Shown: in pieces, positions 26,451-33,479 of the stretch
Numbering within the stretch: the first letter of the stretch is position 1
Layout: each line of letters opens with the position of its first letter
Translations under genes and position numbers: made by a program
Notes under the pieces: model-generated
Seen by the model: only the letters and a program-made list of their open reading frames with translations
What the model was told of the DNA's origin: nothing
Databases searched by the model: none
Assembly (NCBI RefSeq): GCF_017901175.1
Contig: NZ_CP072793.1
Coordinates: 2,480,001-2,544,000, forward strand
From: Thiothrix unzii
GTDB lineage: Bacteria > Pseudomonadota > Gammaproteobacteria > Thiotrichales > Thiotrichaceae
Direction: 5' to 3'
Length of the DNA stretch: 64,000 nucleotides

Positions 26451-28024
26451 TACTTCACCTCTTTCAGCAGTGCCGGGTTAACTTCAATCACTGCGGTTTT
26501 GCCCTCTTTGATCTGGCGAATGCGGTTTGCACGTTCCAGCGTATCCAGTGCCTTATTCAGCTTGTCGGCCTTGCGCAAATTGGCTGGGGTTACGCGCTGC
26601 AATACACGGCTTTTGCTAATGCTGGGTTCACCATTGGCCTTGCATTCAGCGATTAACCACGCATCCAGCTTGACCGCTTCAAGGTCATCTTTAGGTAAGG
26701 CAACATCACCAAAAAACCGCCGCGCTTCGTACAAGTGCCAGCCCGCCAAACGACAAGCCGCTCTCATGGTTTCGCCGCTGATTGCGTCCAGCACATCGCC
26801 GCCGTTGAATAGGTGGAACAATCCCGCTAAACGTGCCGCGTTGTTGGGGTTCTTGCCTGCTATCTTGCCTTCGCCTTCAAAATCGCCGCCTGAAACAAGT
26901 TCGCGTTCAACAGAATTCAGATAATTAACCCATATTCCCAGTGCTTCACGGGAGAGTTTGAGCGTTGGCAGGTTGTCGAACTTGCCGCCCTTCCCGTTTG
27001 TGTATTGCTGTTCAAGTATTCCGTGCAATTGCTTACGGAATGCTTCAATGCTTGGTGTTTGCGCCTCAGTTAACAGGGTTTCAACGTCTTCAAAGCGCGT
27101 GCCTTGCGTCGTATCAGGAAAGGACAAGAGCCAACGTGCAAAGAAACCCGAACCCGTTGCACCCCTGCCGTTTGTCTCGAAAAACTCCCGGATAAGGTCG
27201 GGTTGAATAGCTATGCCCATTGAGAACCTTACGCCGGTAATAATAAAGCTGTCATCATCGCTACTACGGGTTACTTCCTGCTTCCCGCCTTCCCATAATT
27301 CATTGATTCGCGAAAAGTTGCGCATCGCTTTATCTTTTGCCATGCCATGACCGCCAAACACCGCCCCACCTTCAGCCGATAGGTTGCACAAACTAGCCCA
27401 CTTGTTTCTAAGGTGGTTTGCTATGCCTTCGGGTGTTGCGTCCTTGGTTGTCATCCTTGGGGCGTAAACTCTTGCGGGTTCGTTCTGTTCCAACATTACA
27501 AGCTTCTTACCTGCCTCTTCGCCTTTTTGCAGGTTTGCCGGGTCGCACTTGGATTCCGCGCTTTCAATGGCTTTCTCTAATCCGCGCTTTTGGGCATTCC
27601 ATCTTGCAAATTCAGCCTTGTATGCTTTTAGTTCTGGTTCAAGCTCTTGCGTTTTGTTGTCGCACCATTCGCCGATTTCCTCAGAAAAGAAGTCGTCAGC
27701 CGCGCTTTTGCGTTCGTTTGGGTCGCCAATTGTGACCATAATCAAGCTAAGTGGTGACGGCTTTTTTAATCGTGGGTTAGGTTTGATATTGGCAACACCT
27801 TGGCACGCTGTCGCCAGTACCGACAAAGCAGAGTTTGCAGCGAGTGCCGCCGGACATTTGACGATTGCCACAACCTCACGCACCGCCGCGCCAATAATGC
27901 CCGGTAGTGCGTCAAGCGGGTACGGTGCTGCGCTGCTTTGTTGGGTGAGCGGTTCGGGTGTATCCCACTGATAAGCGGGTTTTTCAATGGTTGCCATTTG
28001 TAGGATTTTCGCTGGTACTGCCAT
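26450..28024 (-). CDS. DUF3987/YfjI-type primase-helicase-like ATPase
   Basis: 524 aa from the ATG at 28024, one base after the Toprim stop, with TGAGG nine bases upstream; the ATG at 28039 lacks a ribosome site. Resembles DUF3987 proteins of mobile elements: N-terminal PAALAANSALSVLATACQG, a Walker-A-like GDPNERKSAADDFF near residue 100, and STGF-type core segments such as NGRGATGSGFFARWLLSFPD. Members are thought to act in replication of satellites and integrative elements, often together with a Toprim protein, as here. It is the best candidate to recognise the ATTAGCA iterons. C-terminal residues about 430-524 look like a winged-helix (KSRVLQRVTPANLRKADKLNKALDTLERANRI, in parts). Confidence 0.8.
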   Translation of the reverse strand: MAVPAKILQMATIEKPAYQWDTPEPLTQQSSAAPYPLDALPGIIGAAVREVVAIVKCPAALAANSALSVLATACQGVANIKPNPRLKKPSPLSLIMVTIGDPNERKSAADDFFSEEIGEWCDNKTQELEPELKAYKAEFARWNAQKRGLEKAIESAESKCDPANLQKGEEAGKKLVMLEQNEPARVYAPRMTTKDATPEGIANHLRNKWASLCNLSAEGGAVFGGHGMAKDKAMRNFSRINELWEGGKQEVTRSSDDDSFIITGVRFSMGIAIQPDLIREFFETNGRGATGSGFFARWLLSFPDTTQGTRFEDVETLLTEAQTPSIEAFRKQLHGILEQQYTNGKGGKFDNLPTLKLSREALGIWVNYLNSVERELVSGGDFEGEGKIAGKNPNNAARLAGLFHLFNGGDVLDAISGETMRAACRLAGWHLYEARRFFGDVALPKDDLEAVKLDAWLIAECKANGEPSISKSRVLQRVTPANLRKADKLNKALDTLERANRIRQIKEGKTAVIEVNPALLKEVK

Positions 28025-28025
28025 G

Positions 28026-28925
28026 TTATGCGGCCTCATTAATCAGGTCGTTAAAGTCGGCCTTGTTGGTGGTGTTCGGGGTTAGCACATAGCCGTTACA
28101 GGCAATCGCGGCTTGTCTGGCGTAGTGAACGCCGGGGTTTTGAATGTTGCCCGCCTTAACGCCTATGTCATTGTCAGCAGCAAACACTAATTCAGATTCA
28201 GGGTAGCGGGTGCGTATCGCCTGCCCTACTGGGGTTAGGTTGCCCGCGTCGAATGCAATAACGACACATTGCCGGGTTAGCTGGTGCAACGTTGCGCCGG
28301 TTGCGTAGCCTTCGCACACATAAACCGTATCCGTTGGGGTTTCGGGCTTGCCAATGTGGTGAAAACCGCCGCGCTTGCTCCCTAAGATAATCTTGTCAGT
28401 TTTCCCGCCGTCTGCGGTTTCCACTTTTGCCGGGTAGATGTATTGCAGGGCTTGCAGTTGCCCGGATACGTCACGGATAGGCACAAGCAAGGCGGTGTTG
28501 TGTTGGCGGATACCGAACGCGCCTACCTGCTTACGGACTAAATACGGGTGGTCTGGATTAGCAGGCTGTGAGGCTGCCCACGTTTGCCGCTGTTTGGCGA
28601 TACGTTGCGCCCTTGCCAATGCCGCCGCCGCTTGCTGGCGTGCGTTGTGTGCGTCAATTTCGGCCTTACGTTGCGCGTATTCTTCGGGTGAAAGTCGAGT
28701 GTTATCCGTTCCCCATGATTTCCAAGTGAAATACGCCTCACCTTGGCGGTGGTCGTGGTAACGGACAATCACACCCTTAACGTGCTGGATAACGATGTAA
28801 CGGCACTTGCCCTTGTTGGGGACTTCGCCGCCGTCGTGCCACTGTCCATCCTCTTTCAGGTTGTCGAATGAATAGCCGATGTTTTGCAGTGTGTGTGCTT
28901 GCAGGTCGTGCATATTGGGTATCAT
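28026..28925 (-). CDS. Toprim-domain protein (primase-like)
   Basis: 299 aa; start overlaps the stop of the preceding small ORF (ATGA). The Toprim domain spans about 195-299, with VCEGYATGATLHQL (catalytic Glu) and VFAADNDIG (DxD-like acidic motif). The N-terminal part has YIVIQHVKGVIVRYHDHRQGEAYFTWKSWG-type beta strands and an Ala/Gln/Arg-rich helix at about 85-115. No zinc-finger motif is seen. Such proteins on P4-like elements pair with a helicase to prime replication; with the DUF3987 gene downstream this is probably a split primase-helicase system. Confidence 0.85.
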   Translation of the reverse strand: MIPNMHDLQAHTLQNIGYSFDNLKEDGQWHDGGEVPNKGKCRYIVIQHVKGVIVRYHDHRQGEAYFTWKSWGTDNTRLSPEEYAQRKAEIDAHNARQQAAAALARAQRIAKQRQTWAASQPANPDHPYLVRKQVGAFGIRQHNTALLVPIRDVSGQLQALQYIYPAKVETADGGKTDKIILGSKRGGFHHIGKPETPTDTVYVCEGYATGATLHQLTRQCVVIAFDAGNLTPVGQAIRTRYPESELVFAADNDIGVKAGNIQNPGVHYARQAAIACNGYVLTPNTTNKADFNDLINEAA

Positions 28926-29188
28926 GGCAACACCTCGAAAATGTAACGGTTAATCCAGCCGCGCCAATGGTGCGCCCGGTCGTGCTGTGGTCGAGTGGTT
29001 GGAGTGCTGCGGATACGCTGAATAATCACGGCTTTTACCTTGTGAACGTGCTGAATAAATGCCGGTGATATGCCATAATGCAAAGCATCCGCGCCGTTAA
29101 TAGTGGATTCTCCAAAAGCCCGCCCGACTTGTCCCCGGTGCGGGCTTTCTCGTTTTGGGGGATACCCTCCCCCGGTTTCCTGAATCAT
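28922..29188 (-). CDS. Small Ash-like ORF, may be an RNA gene rather than a protein
   Basis: 88 aa, start overlapping the alpA stop (ATGA) and stop overlapping the Toprim start (ATGA). The protein is Arg/His-rich and not recognised with certainty; GRAFGESTINGADAL and FIQHVHKVKAV recall small ORFs in the same place of P4-like elements (Ash type), from memory. Its first third is encoded by a strong hairpin (29115-29148), so part of the conservation may reflect an RNA. The coupling at both ends argues for real translation. Confidence 0.4.
   Translation of the reverse strand: MIQETGGGYPPKRESPHRGQVGRAFGESTINGADALHYGISPAFIQHVHKVKAVIIQRIRSTPTTRPQHDRAHHWRGWINRYIFEVLP
29060..29165 (-). ncRNA. Candidate immunity-type structured RNA (C4/CI-like)
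   Basis: AAAGCCCGC (29115-29123) and GCGGGCTTT (29140-29148) form a perfect nine-base-pair stem with a G/C-rich loop, in the leader of the Toprim-DUF3987 genes. P1 C4 and P4 CI antisense RNAs sit in comparable places. A plus-strand reading is also possible because CTCGTTTT follows the stem. Strand and ends are uncertain. Confidence 0.3.
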
Positions 29189-29364
29189 GCCGCCGCGTCC
29201 ATGAATGCTTTCAACTCTGAATACTTCCAGCGTGCCGCGTTAAATCCAACCTTCACGGGTTTAGGAATTTTGCCAACCCGTGCCAGCCGCCAAATGCTTG
29301 AACGGGATAGTTTCAACACGCCAGCAACTTCTTTATCTGTAAGCATTTGTTCTAGGGTTTCCAT
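29185..29364 (-). CDS. AlpA-family transcriptional regulator
   Basis: 59-aa protein beginning METLEQMLTDKEVAGVLKLS, with AAAGGAT upstream of the ATG. It has the MerR-like helix-turn-helix of AlpA/excisionase proteins: LTDKEVAGVLKLSRSSIWRL, then GKIPKPVKVG and ARWKYSELKAFMDA. AlpA-like proteins on P4-type elements activate excision or replication genes. It is the first gene of a coupled chain alpA - small ORF - Toprim - DUF3987 - orf189. Two 16-bp direct repeats lie about 65 bp upstream. Confidence 0.9.
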   Translation of the reverse strand: METLEQMLTDKEVAGVLKLSRSSIWRLARVGKIPKPVKVGFNAARWKYSELKAFMDAAA

Positions 29365-29426
29365 AGTTTTATCCTTTATAGATTGATGTGCCGCTATATT
29401 GTCTTATCCCGCCGCGTTATTAGTAG

Positions 29427-29462
29427 ATGTTTCCGATTTGGTCGGAATGTTTCCGATTTGGT
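29427..29462. promoter_or_regulatory. Two 16-bp direct repeats upstream of alpA
   Basis: ATGTTTCCGATTTGGT at 29427-29442 and again at 29447-29462, 20 bp apart, about two helix turns. Located between alpA and the end of the upstream gene; a plausible operator for AlpA or another element regulator. Confidence 0.5.
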
Positions 29463-29469
29463 AGGCGAT

Positions 29470-30042
29470 TTATCCGGCTTCGGAAAAATACCGGATAAAT
29501 GTTTTCCTGAATGTTTCCCAATCGTCATAACCATGAACATCTTTACCCATATCAAATAGTTCACGCCCGTAAGGATACCATCCATTTTCATCATGAAATT
29601 TTTGTGCAGCCGTTAGCATCATTCTAACCCTAGGCTTCTTTGCCTCTTTTATAGATTTAGGAATATCTTTCAATGGAATCATCCTATCTTTCTTCGTTAT
29701 CGGCTCTATTTCTTCAATTGAATCAAAATTCCCATCACTTTTGAATATCGAGTCACAAAGCTTTATCACATCACGCTTTCTTATCATCGTAATACTTGTC
29801 GGCTTTGGTAAATTTTGCTCCTCTCTTGGCTTTCCATATCCGGCTGCCATAGCAATAAGTATTTCCCCACCGTTTGTTATCTCCCATAAATCAAAGAAAT
29901 CCTTTTCAGCCAGTCTTATTATAAGTTCTTCATCTATTACTAAATCGTTCTTAATTATCTTAATGGCTGAAATAATATCGCTTAACTTAAAGCTTTCATC
30001 ATCAGCAGCATACTTGAAGCCATATATAGGCAAATCACACAT
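29470..30042 (-). CDS. AT-rich hypothetical gene, likely cargo
   Basis: 190 aa from the ATG at 30042 (AGAGG nine bases upstream), beginning MCDLPIYGFKYAADDES; a longer version from 30081 is possible but overlaps no good ribosome site. Rich in Ile, Lys and Asp, with clearly higher A+T than neighbours, a sign of recent transfer. The C-terminal 50 residues (AAQKFHDENGWYPYGRELF, YDDWETFRKTFIRYF) look like a compact folded domain, and residues 30-70 suggest another. Not recognised. Its position between a transposition-neutral operon and the membrane genes fits a swapped-in cargo gene of the kind that often encodes defence in P4-like elements; that is inference only. Confidence 0.7.
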   Translation of the reverse strand: MCDLPIYGFKYAADDESFKLSDIISAIKIIKNDLVIDEELIIRLAEKDFFDLWEITNGGEILIAMAAGYGKPREEQNLPKPTSITMIRKRDVIKLCDSIFKSDGNFDSIEEIEPITKKDRMIPLKDIPKSIKEAKKPRVRMMLTAAQKFHDENGWYPYGRELFDMGKDVHGYDDWETFRKTFIRYFSEAG

Positions 30043-30082
30043 AAAACACCTCTGGCCTACCCTAGATGCTGAAAAAACCATT

Positions 30083-31636
30083 TTACACTTTCCGCCGCCG
30101 TGACTTTGCTTTCAGGGCTTCGAGCCGCGCCGGGTCTTGGCTGTTATGCCATTCGTCCGAACAATTCCCGCCGTCTTCCCGCTTCTTTCTGGAATGACTG
30201 CAAAAGATGTGAAACCTATTAACTTTCCTGAACGGCTTACCGCAATTTGGGCAGTTAATGACAGTTCCCGCCGCTGCGCTTTCCGCCTTACTGTAAGCGT
30301 CTACAGAGGTCTGTAATACAGAGGTCTGTAGGTTGGTGGTGTCTGTAACTACAGAGGTCTGTAGGGCGTTCTGTAAGTCCTTACGCGGTACTGCACCATA
30401 GTCGTGAGGGGTAGGGCGTTTGGTCATTGGCATAATGATTTCTTGCGGATACCTTGCACGGTTTGCCGCGTCTTGGCCTTGGTTGGAACGGGTAGGGATA
30501 AACCCGAATCCGGGCTTTTCCGCCTGCACTTCGTCGGCCTGCCATTTAAACAACTTGGCAGTTTGGGGAATAAACCCGAACCCGGTTTTATTGTCAGCGT
30601 ATGGCGTGCCTTTGGTTCTGATTTCAAAGTCCGCGCCTTGGTCATCCATTGGGACATTTAACGGCTTGTCGGACAAATCAATGGTGCGATTGTCTTTGAA
30701 GTCGCCAGAATCGAAGGTCTTACCCGTTGCCCGGAAATACTCACCATTCAAACCTTTCAGCGAGAAACTGTAGGTATCAATGCCGCGTAATGCCCGTGCC
30801 TCATTAAAGATCGTGGTAATGTGGATCAACTCAAAGAACAACGCGGCAATAATGACAATAATCATGGTTCCCGCATCGTTGGACATATCCACCAGTTCAG
30901 CCGCGTACTTGGCGGCGGGTAGGGCGTGTTCGTCACGTTCCTTGCTTAACGCTGCCTGCTTTGCCCCAATTGCCGCGACATTGGCAGTTGCTACGCTTTC
31001 CCGTTCGGCCTGCGCTTGCTGTTTCAGGCTGGAAACCTTGGCGGTACTGTTGTCACAGTCTTTCGTCTTACCCTCTGCCAATTTGCGCTGGCAAGCCACG
31101 AGCTTAAATTCAGCATCAGCGATTAACCCGGCAATAGTCCCCGTGGACGAACTGCCCACGGTGGTATTCAGGATAGCCGCGCCTGCTTTGCTGGTTTCCA
31201 CCGAATGAAACGCCTTGGCCTGTAGGTTCGAGCTTGCGCTAATCGCTTCGTAGTAAAGCCCGCTAATCAACGCAAGACTAATAATCGCGTGAATGATTAC
31301 CTGCCCACGGTGGTTGCGCTCTACGCTGTTTTTAGCAATCGCCTTGTAGTTGAAATGCTTTGCCAGCGACAACGCCAGTGGTACAGCAAAAACCGTTACC
31401 AGTGCCCATGTCATGCCGATAACGTTGGTGTAATTCCCAAAGATGTAATCTTGCAGGTTCCACACCGTCACCCCGGCAAAAATAACGCTGGTGAACGAGA
31501 AGTAAATGAAATAGGTGGCAATCGTGAAAACCTTCTGACTGGTTTTAATACCCTTCAAGTCCTCTTGATGCGTTTCCAGCTTTTGGGTGTTTTCGCTCAA
31601 ATCTTGCGAGAGGGTATAAGCGTTTGATAGGTTCAT
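30083..31636 (-). CDS. Multi-pass membrane protein with coiled coil and C-terminal zinc-ribbon-like motif
   Basis: 517 aa from the ATG at 31636, two bases after the preceding stop, with GGGGGTG upstream; the ATG at 31654 lacks a ribosome site. Predicted membrane segments at about 38-60, 72-95, 115-135 and 265-285; between the last two an extracytoplasmic or cytoplasmic helical stretch of about 120 residues with two cysteines (VACQRKLAEGKTKDC). The soluble C-terminal half has a twice-used GFGFIP motif, tandem LQTSV repeats and CPNCGKPFRKVNRFHIFCSH...C, which could bind zinc and nucleic acid. I do not recognise the family. It forms a unit with the 94-aa membrane protein upstream. Confidence 0.8.
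   Translation of the reverse strand: MNLSNAYTLSQDLSENTQKLETHQEDLKGIKTSQKVFTIATYFIYFSFTSVIFAGVTVWNLQDYIFGNYTNVIGMTWALVTVFAVPLALSLAKHFNYKAIAKNSVERNHRGQVIIHAIISLALISGLYYEAISASSNLQAKAFHSVETSKAGAAILNTTVGSSSTGTIAGLIADAEFKLVACQRKLAEGKTKDCDNSTAKVSSLKQQAQAERESVATANVAAIGAKQAALSKERDEHALPAAKYAAELVDMSNDAGTMIIVIIAALFFELIHITTIFNEARALRGIDTYSFSLKGLNGEYFRATGKTFDSGDFKDNRTIDLSDKPLNVPMDDQGADFEIRTKGTPYADNKTGFGFIPQTAKLFKWQADEVQAEKPGFGFIPTRSNQGQDAANRARYPQEIIMPMTKRPTPHDYGAVPRKDLQNALQTSVVTDTTNLQTSVLQTSVDAYSKAESAAAGTVINCPNCGKPFRKVNRFHIFCSHSRKKREDGGNCSDEWHNSQDPARLEALKAKSRRRKV
30302..30363. repeat. Three copies of a 14-bp near-palindrome inside a coding region
   Basis: TACAGAGGTCTGTA at 30302-30315, 30317-30330 and 30350-30363, with partial copies on both sides. 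In the minus-strand gene they encode LQTSV units. Confidence 0.75.
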
Positions 31637-31638
31637 CG

Positions 31639-31923
31639 TTACACCCCCAACCATGAAATAGCGAATAAACCCGCCAGATAAAACAACCTTAATAGGCTGT
31701 TATCCGGTAGCCGCCACATTGATAGCGTGATTGCCAATGATGCAACCACGGGAAAGAACCGATAAATCGTGTAGATGTGGTTGCCGTTGCTGGCAATGCT
31801 GGCGAAAGCCACGACATACAGCCCGACAAATCCCAGTGCTAGGCCGTTGGTGGCGTGCTTGAAGAGCTTTAACCGCTGAATGGTGTTGCCCATTTGGGGC
31901 ATGTTTTTGCTATCATTTAGCAT
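31639..31923 (-). CDS. Small membrane protein
   Basis: 94 aa, ATG preceded by TAGGTAA. Three hydrophobic stretches (GLALGFVGLYVVAFASIAS, FFPVVASLAITLSMWRL, LLRLFYLAGLFAISWLGV), so probably three membrane helices with a short charged N-terminus. Not recognised. Two bases separate it from the 517-aa membrane protein, suggesting a shared complex. A candidate plus-strand RNA starts opposite its translation start. Confidence 0.7.
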   Translation of the reverse strand: MLNDSKNMPQMGNTIQRLKLFKHATNGLALGFVGLYVVAFASIASNGNHIYTIYRFFPVVASLAITLSMWRLPDNSLLRLFYLAGLFAISWLGV

Positions 31924-32011
31924 ACTGTTACCTATTGAGTGGGTCAGTAAATGGCTGTTTTGGTGCTTCCAACACCTTGCAGCCGGAATGCCCCAGTAAT
32001 GGGGCGTTTTT
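31907..32011 (+). ncRNA. Candidate small RNA 2 (antisense to the membrane operon leader)
   Basis: TTGCTATCATT (31907-31917) contains an extended -10 (TGC-TATCAT). The predicted transcript from about 31923 can fold GGCTG...CAGCC with an inner GGTG/CACC, and ends in GCCCC-AGTAAT-GGGGC (31990-32005) followed by GTTTTTG. No plus-strand gene precedes this terminator. The same 11-mer precedes candidate RNA 1. Confidence 0.45.
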
Positions 32012-32020
32012 GTTTGCGGA

Positions 32021-32170
32021 CTATGCCGCCGCCTTCTGTTCCTCTTCCTTTGCTTTTACCTCCTTCAAGATGCGGACTAGTTCCGCGTTCATGCTTCTAT
32101 CGTTCACTTTGGCGCGGTCTGTCAGCCATTGGTGAACATCGGCGGGAATTCTGACTTGTGTTTGCTTCAT
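32021..32170 (-). CDS. Arc-like ribbon-helix-helix protein (minus-strand partner)
   Basis: 49 aa starting MKQTQVRIPADVHQWLTDRA, with AAGGAAT upstream; the longer ORF to 32395 is not plausible because this start has the ribosome site and matches the family. The pattern QTQVRIP-(strand)...RSMNAELVRILKE is the Arc/Mnt fold: one strand and two helices. It is transcribed divergently from another protein of the same fold at 32286, so the pair probably forms a regulatory switch for the membrane operon or the plus-strand gene. Confidence 0.85.
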   Translation of the reverse strand: MKQTQVRIPADVHQWLTDRAKVNDRSMNAELVRILKEVKAKEEEQKAAA

Positions 32171-32238
32171 GGTATTTATTCCTTGATTTGGTACTGAAAT
32201 AGTAGCCAATAGATACTGTAACACTACCATTTGTGACT

Positions 32239-32257
32239 TGCAACTATCACAGTTGCA
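32239..32257. promoter_or_regulatory. Inverted repeat between the divergent ribbon-helix-helix genes
   Basis: TGCAACT-ATCAC-AGTTGCA, perfect seven-base arms, in the 115-bp divergent region. Nearby TACTG/TAGTA-type motifs recur at 32190-32225. Likely operator for one or both regulators. Confidence 0.5.
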
Positions 32258-32285
32258 TAATGCTGATTTTCTAAAGGTGGTGAGA

Positions 32286-32507
32286 ATGGCAAGGGAAAAC
32301 GTGACACAAACACAAGTCAGGCTACCGAATGAACTACTGGAAGCTTTAAGGGTATCGGCTGAAAAAAACTTACGTAGCCTAAACGCTGAAATCATTTACC
32401 AGCTACAGGCAGGAATAGGGCTTACGTCGCCACACGCGACACCCGAACAGGTGCGGGAAATCGTTGCAGATGTTGTAAAGTCGGAACTGGCGAAGGCTGG
32501 AAAGTAA
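32286..32507 (+). CDS. Arc-like ribbon-helix-helix protein (plus-strand partner)
   Basis: 73 aa from the ATG at 32286 with AAAGGTGG upstream. TQTQVRLPNELLEALRVSAE and RSLNAEIIYQLQAGI match Arc/Mnt; the C-terminal tail (PEQVREIVADVVKSELAKAG) may be an oligomerisation helix. It is the only plus-strand protein gene I see in the element. Head-to-head with the 49-aa relative, as in repressor/antirepressor switches. Confidence 0.85.
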   Translation: MARENVTQTQVRLPNELLEALRVSAEKNLRSLNAEIIYQLQAGIGLTSPHATPEQVREIVADVVKSELAKAGK

Positions 32508-32576
32508 CCCCAACGCGCATCCTTAGAGGGTGCGCGGGTGTTTCGGTGTGTGCGGTGTGGGCGGGTTATTGAATAT

Positions 32577-32903
32577 CTATAGCGCGTGCAAATTGCGTGT
32601 TTGTTGTGCTATCTCTAACGCCGTTGCTTCATTCCATCGCGCGGTAATGCCCGACAGCCTAAACAGGTCAACGAGCCACCAGATAAACATTCCCCCAGCC
32701 GTGAAAATGAATAAAGCCTGCATACCCCACTTGCCGTAATACGCATAGTGAAAGCCGATAATCCAAAGAAGCAGCGCGGGGAATGTGTGCTTGCTCTTGC
32801 GTGCAAATTGGTTGATTGCAAACTGTTTAGCGTCATCGTCCATCTTTGACATGATGCGACTGAATCCGGGAACGAGTTTGTTTAGTTGCTCTTCGACTGT
32901 CAT
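32577..32903 (-). CDS. TM2-domain-like small membrane protein
   Basis: 108 aa; ATG overlaps the stop of the HTH gene (ATGA). Two membrane helices with the charged turn typical of TM2 domains (ALLLWIIGFHYAYYGKWGMQ, then FIFTAGGMFIWWLVDLFRL). The N-terminal 45 residues are soluble (VEEQLNKLVPGFSRIMSKMD). TM2 proteins are found in many mobile elements; function unknown. Probably works with, or is controlled by, its HTH neighbour. Confidence 0.75.
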   Translation of the reverse strand: MTVEEQLNKLVPGFSRIMSKMDDDAKQFAINQFARKSKHTFPALLLWIIGFHYAYYGKWGMQALFIFTAGGMFIWWLVDLFRLSGITARWNEATALEIAQQTRNLHAL

Positions 32904-33262
32904 TGAATAGCCTCCTCTTGTTCCGCAATGTTGCCCTTAAGGAATAATTCATCATTGAACCACGGGTGAGCCTGCTTTATTGCTTGAAGGTAATCGCGTG
33001 GTATTTTTTCATCAGATAGCCAGTTCTGTACTCTTTGACGATCAACACCAAGCAATTTTGCAACCTTGGTTTGCCCGCCTTTTATCTTGCCGCTCTCTGC
33101 AAACAGCAAAAGCCTTATTTCAAGCATTTCATCGGATGGTGAGTCAGAGGTATCAACAACCCCCTTGAAGTCTCCCAGTACGGTCTCACGCAAACTTAAT
33201 GACAGCTCATTCATTCTTTTCTTTAGCTGTTCAATTTCTTTCATGATAGCTTTTTCTTTCAT
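32900..33262 (-). CDS. HTH DNA-binding protein
   Basis: 120 aa (a start at 33244 is equally possible; neither has a strong ribosome site). N-terminal coiled-coil-like region (KEIEQLKKRMNELSLSL) followed by a helix-turn-helix at about 66-100: GGQTKVAKLLGVDRQRVQNW, then LSDEKIPRDYLQAIK. The layout suggests a Cro/CI-like or transposon-type regulator. It lies downstream of candidate small RNA 1 and is coupled to the TM2 gene. Confidence 0.75.
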   Translation of the reverse strand: MKEKAIMKEIEQLKKRMNELSLSLRETVLGDFKGVVDTSDSPSDEMLEIRLLLFAESGKIKGGQTKVAKLLGVDRQRVQNWLSDEKIPRDYLQAIKQAHPWFNDELFLKGNIAEQEEAIQ

Positions 33263-33359
33263 ATCAGCCCGATTGTGTTAGTTGATAAGGTATAAAAAAC
33301 TACCACCATCCATGATGATTGGCGCATAAAATCAGACAAGTGGTATTTTGTACAAAGTG

Positions 33360-33463
33360 TTTAAAATCATAGCGCACATTGCTATCATTCATATTCACCC
33401 TTATGGAACTGATACCTCTTTGGGGGTGAATCGCCCGAACTGGTAACGGTTCGGGCTTTTTTA
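33360..33463 (+). ncRNA. Candidate small RNA 1 with own promoter and terminator
   Basis: -35-like TTTAAA (33360-33365), 17-bp spacer, -10 TATCAT (33383-33388) inside TTGCTATCATT. The predicted RNA of about 68 nt starts near 33395, folds TTCACCC (33394-33400)/GGGTGAA (33424-33430), then ends in GCCCGAAC-TGGTAACG-GTTCGGGC (33433-33457? outer stem) and TTTTTT. A tiny reading frame (MELIPLWG) lies inside. It is antisense to the leader of the minus-strand HTH gene. The strand assignment comes from the T-run. Confidence 0.45.
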
Positions 33464-33479
33464 TGCCTGTTATATCGCG

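Noticed and set aside
32171-32395. N-terminal extension of the minus-strand ribbon-helix-helix gene
   Set aside because: The extension has no family similarity and the internal ATG at 32170 has a ribosome site and the expected start.
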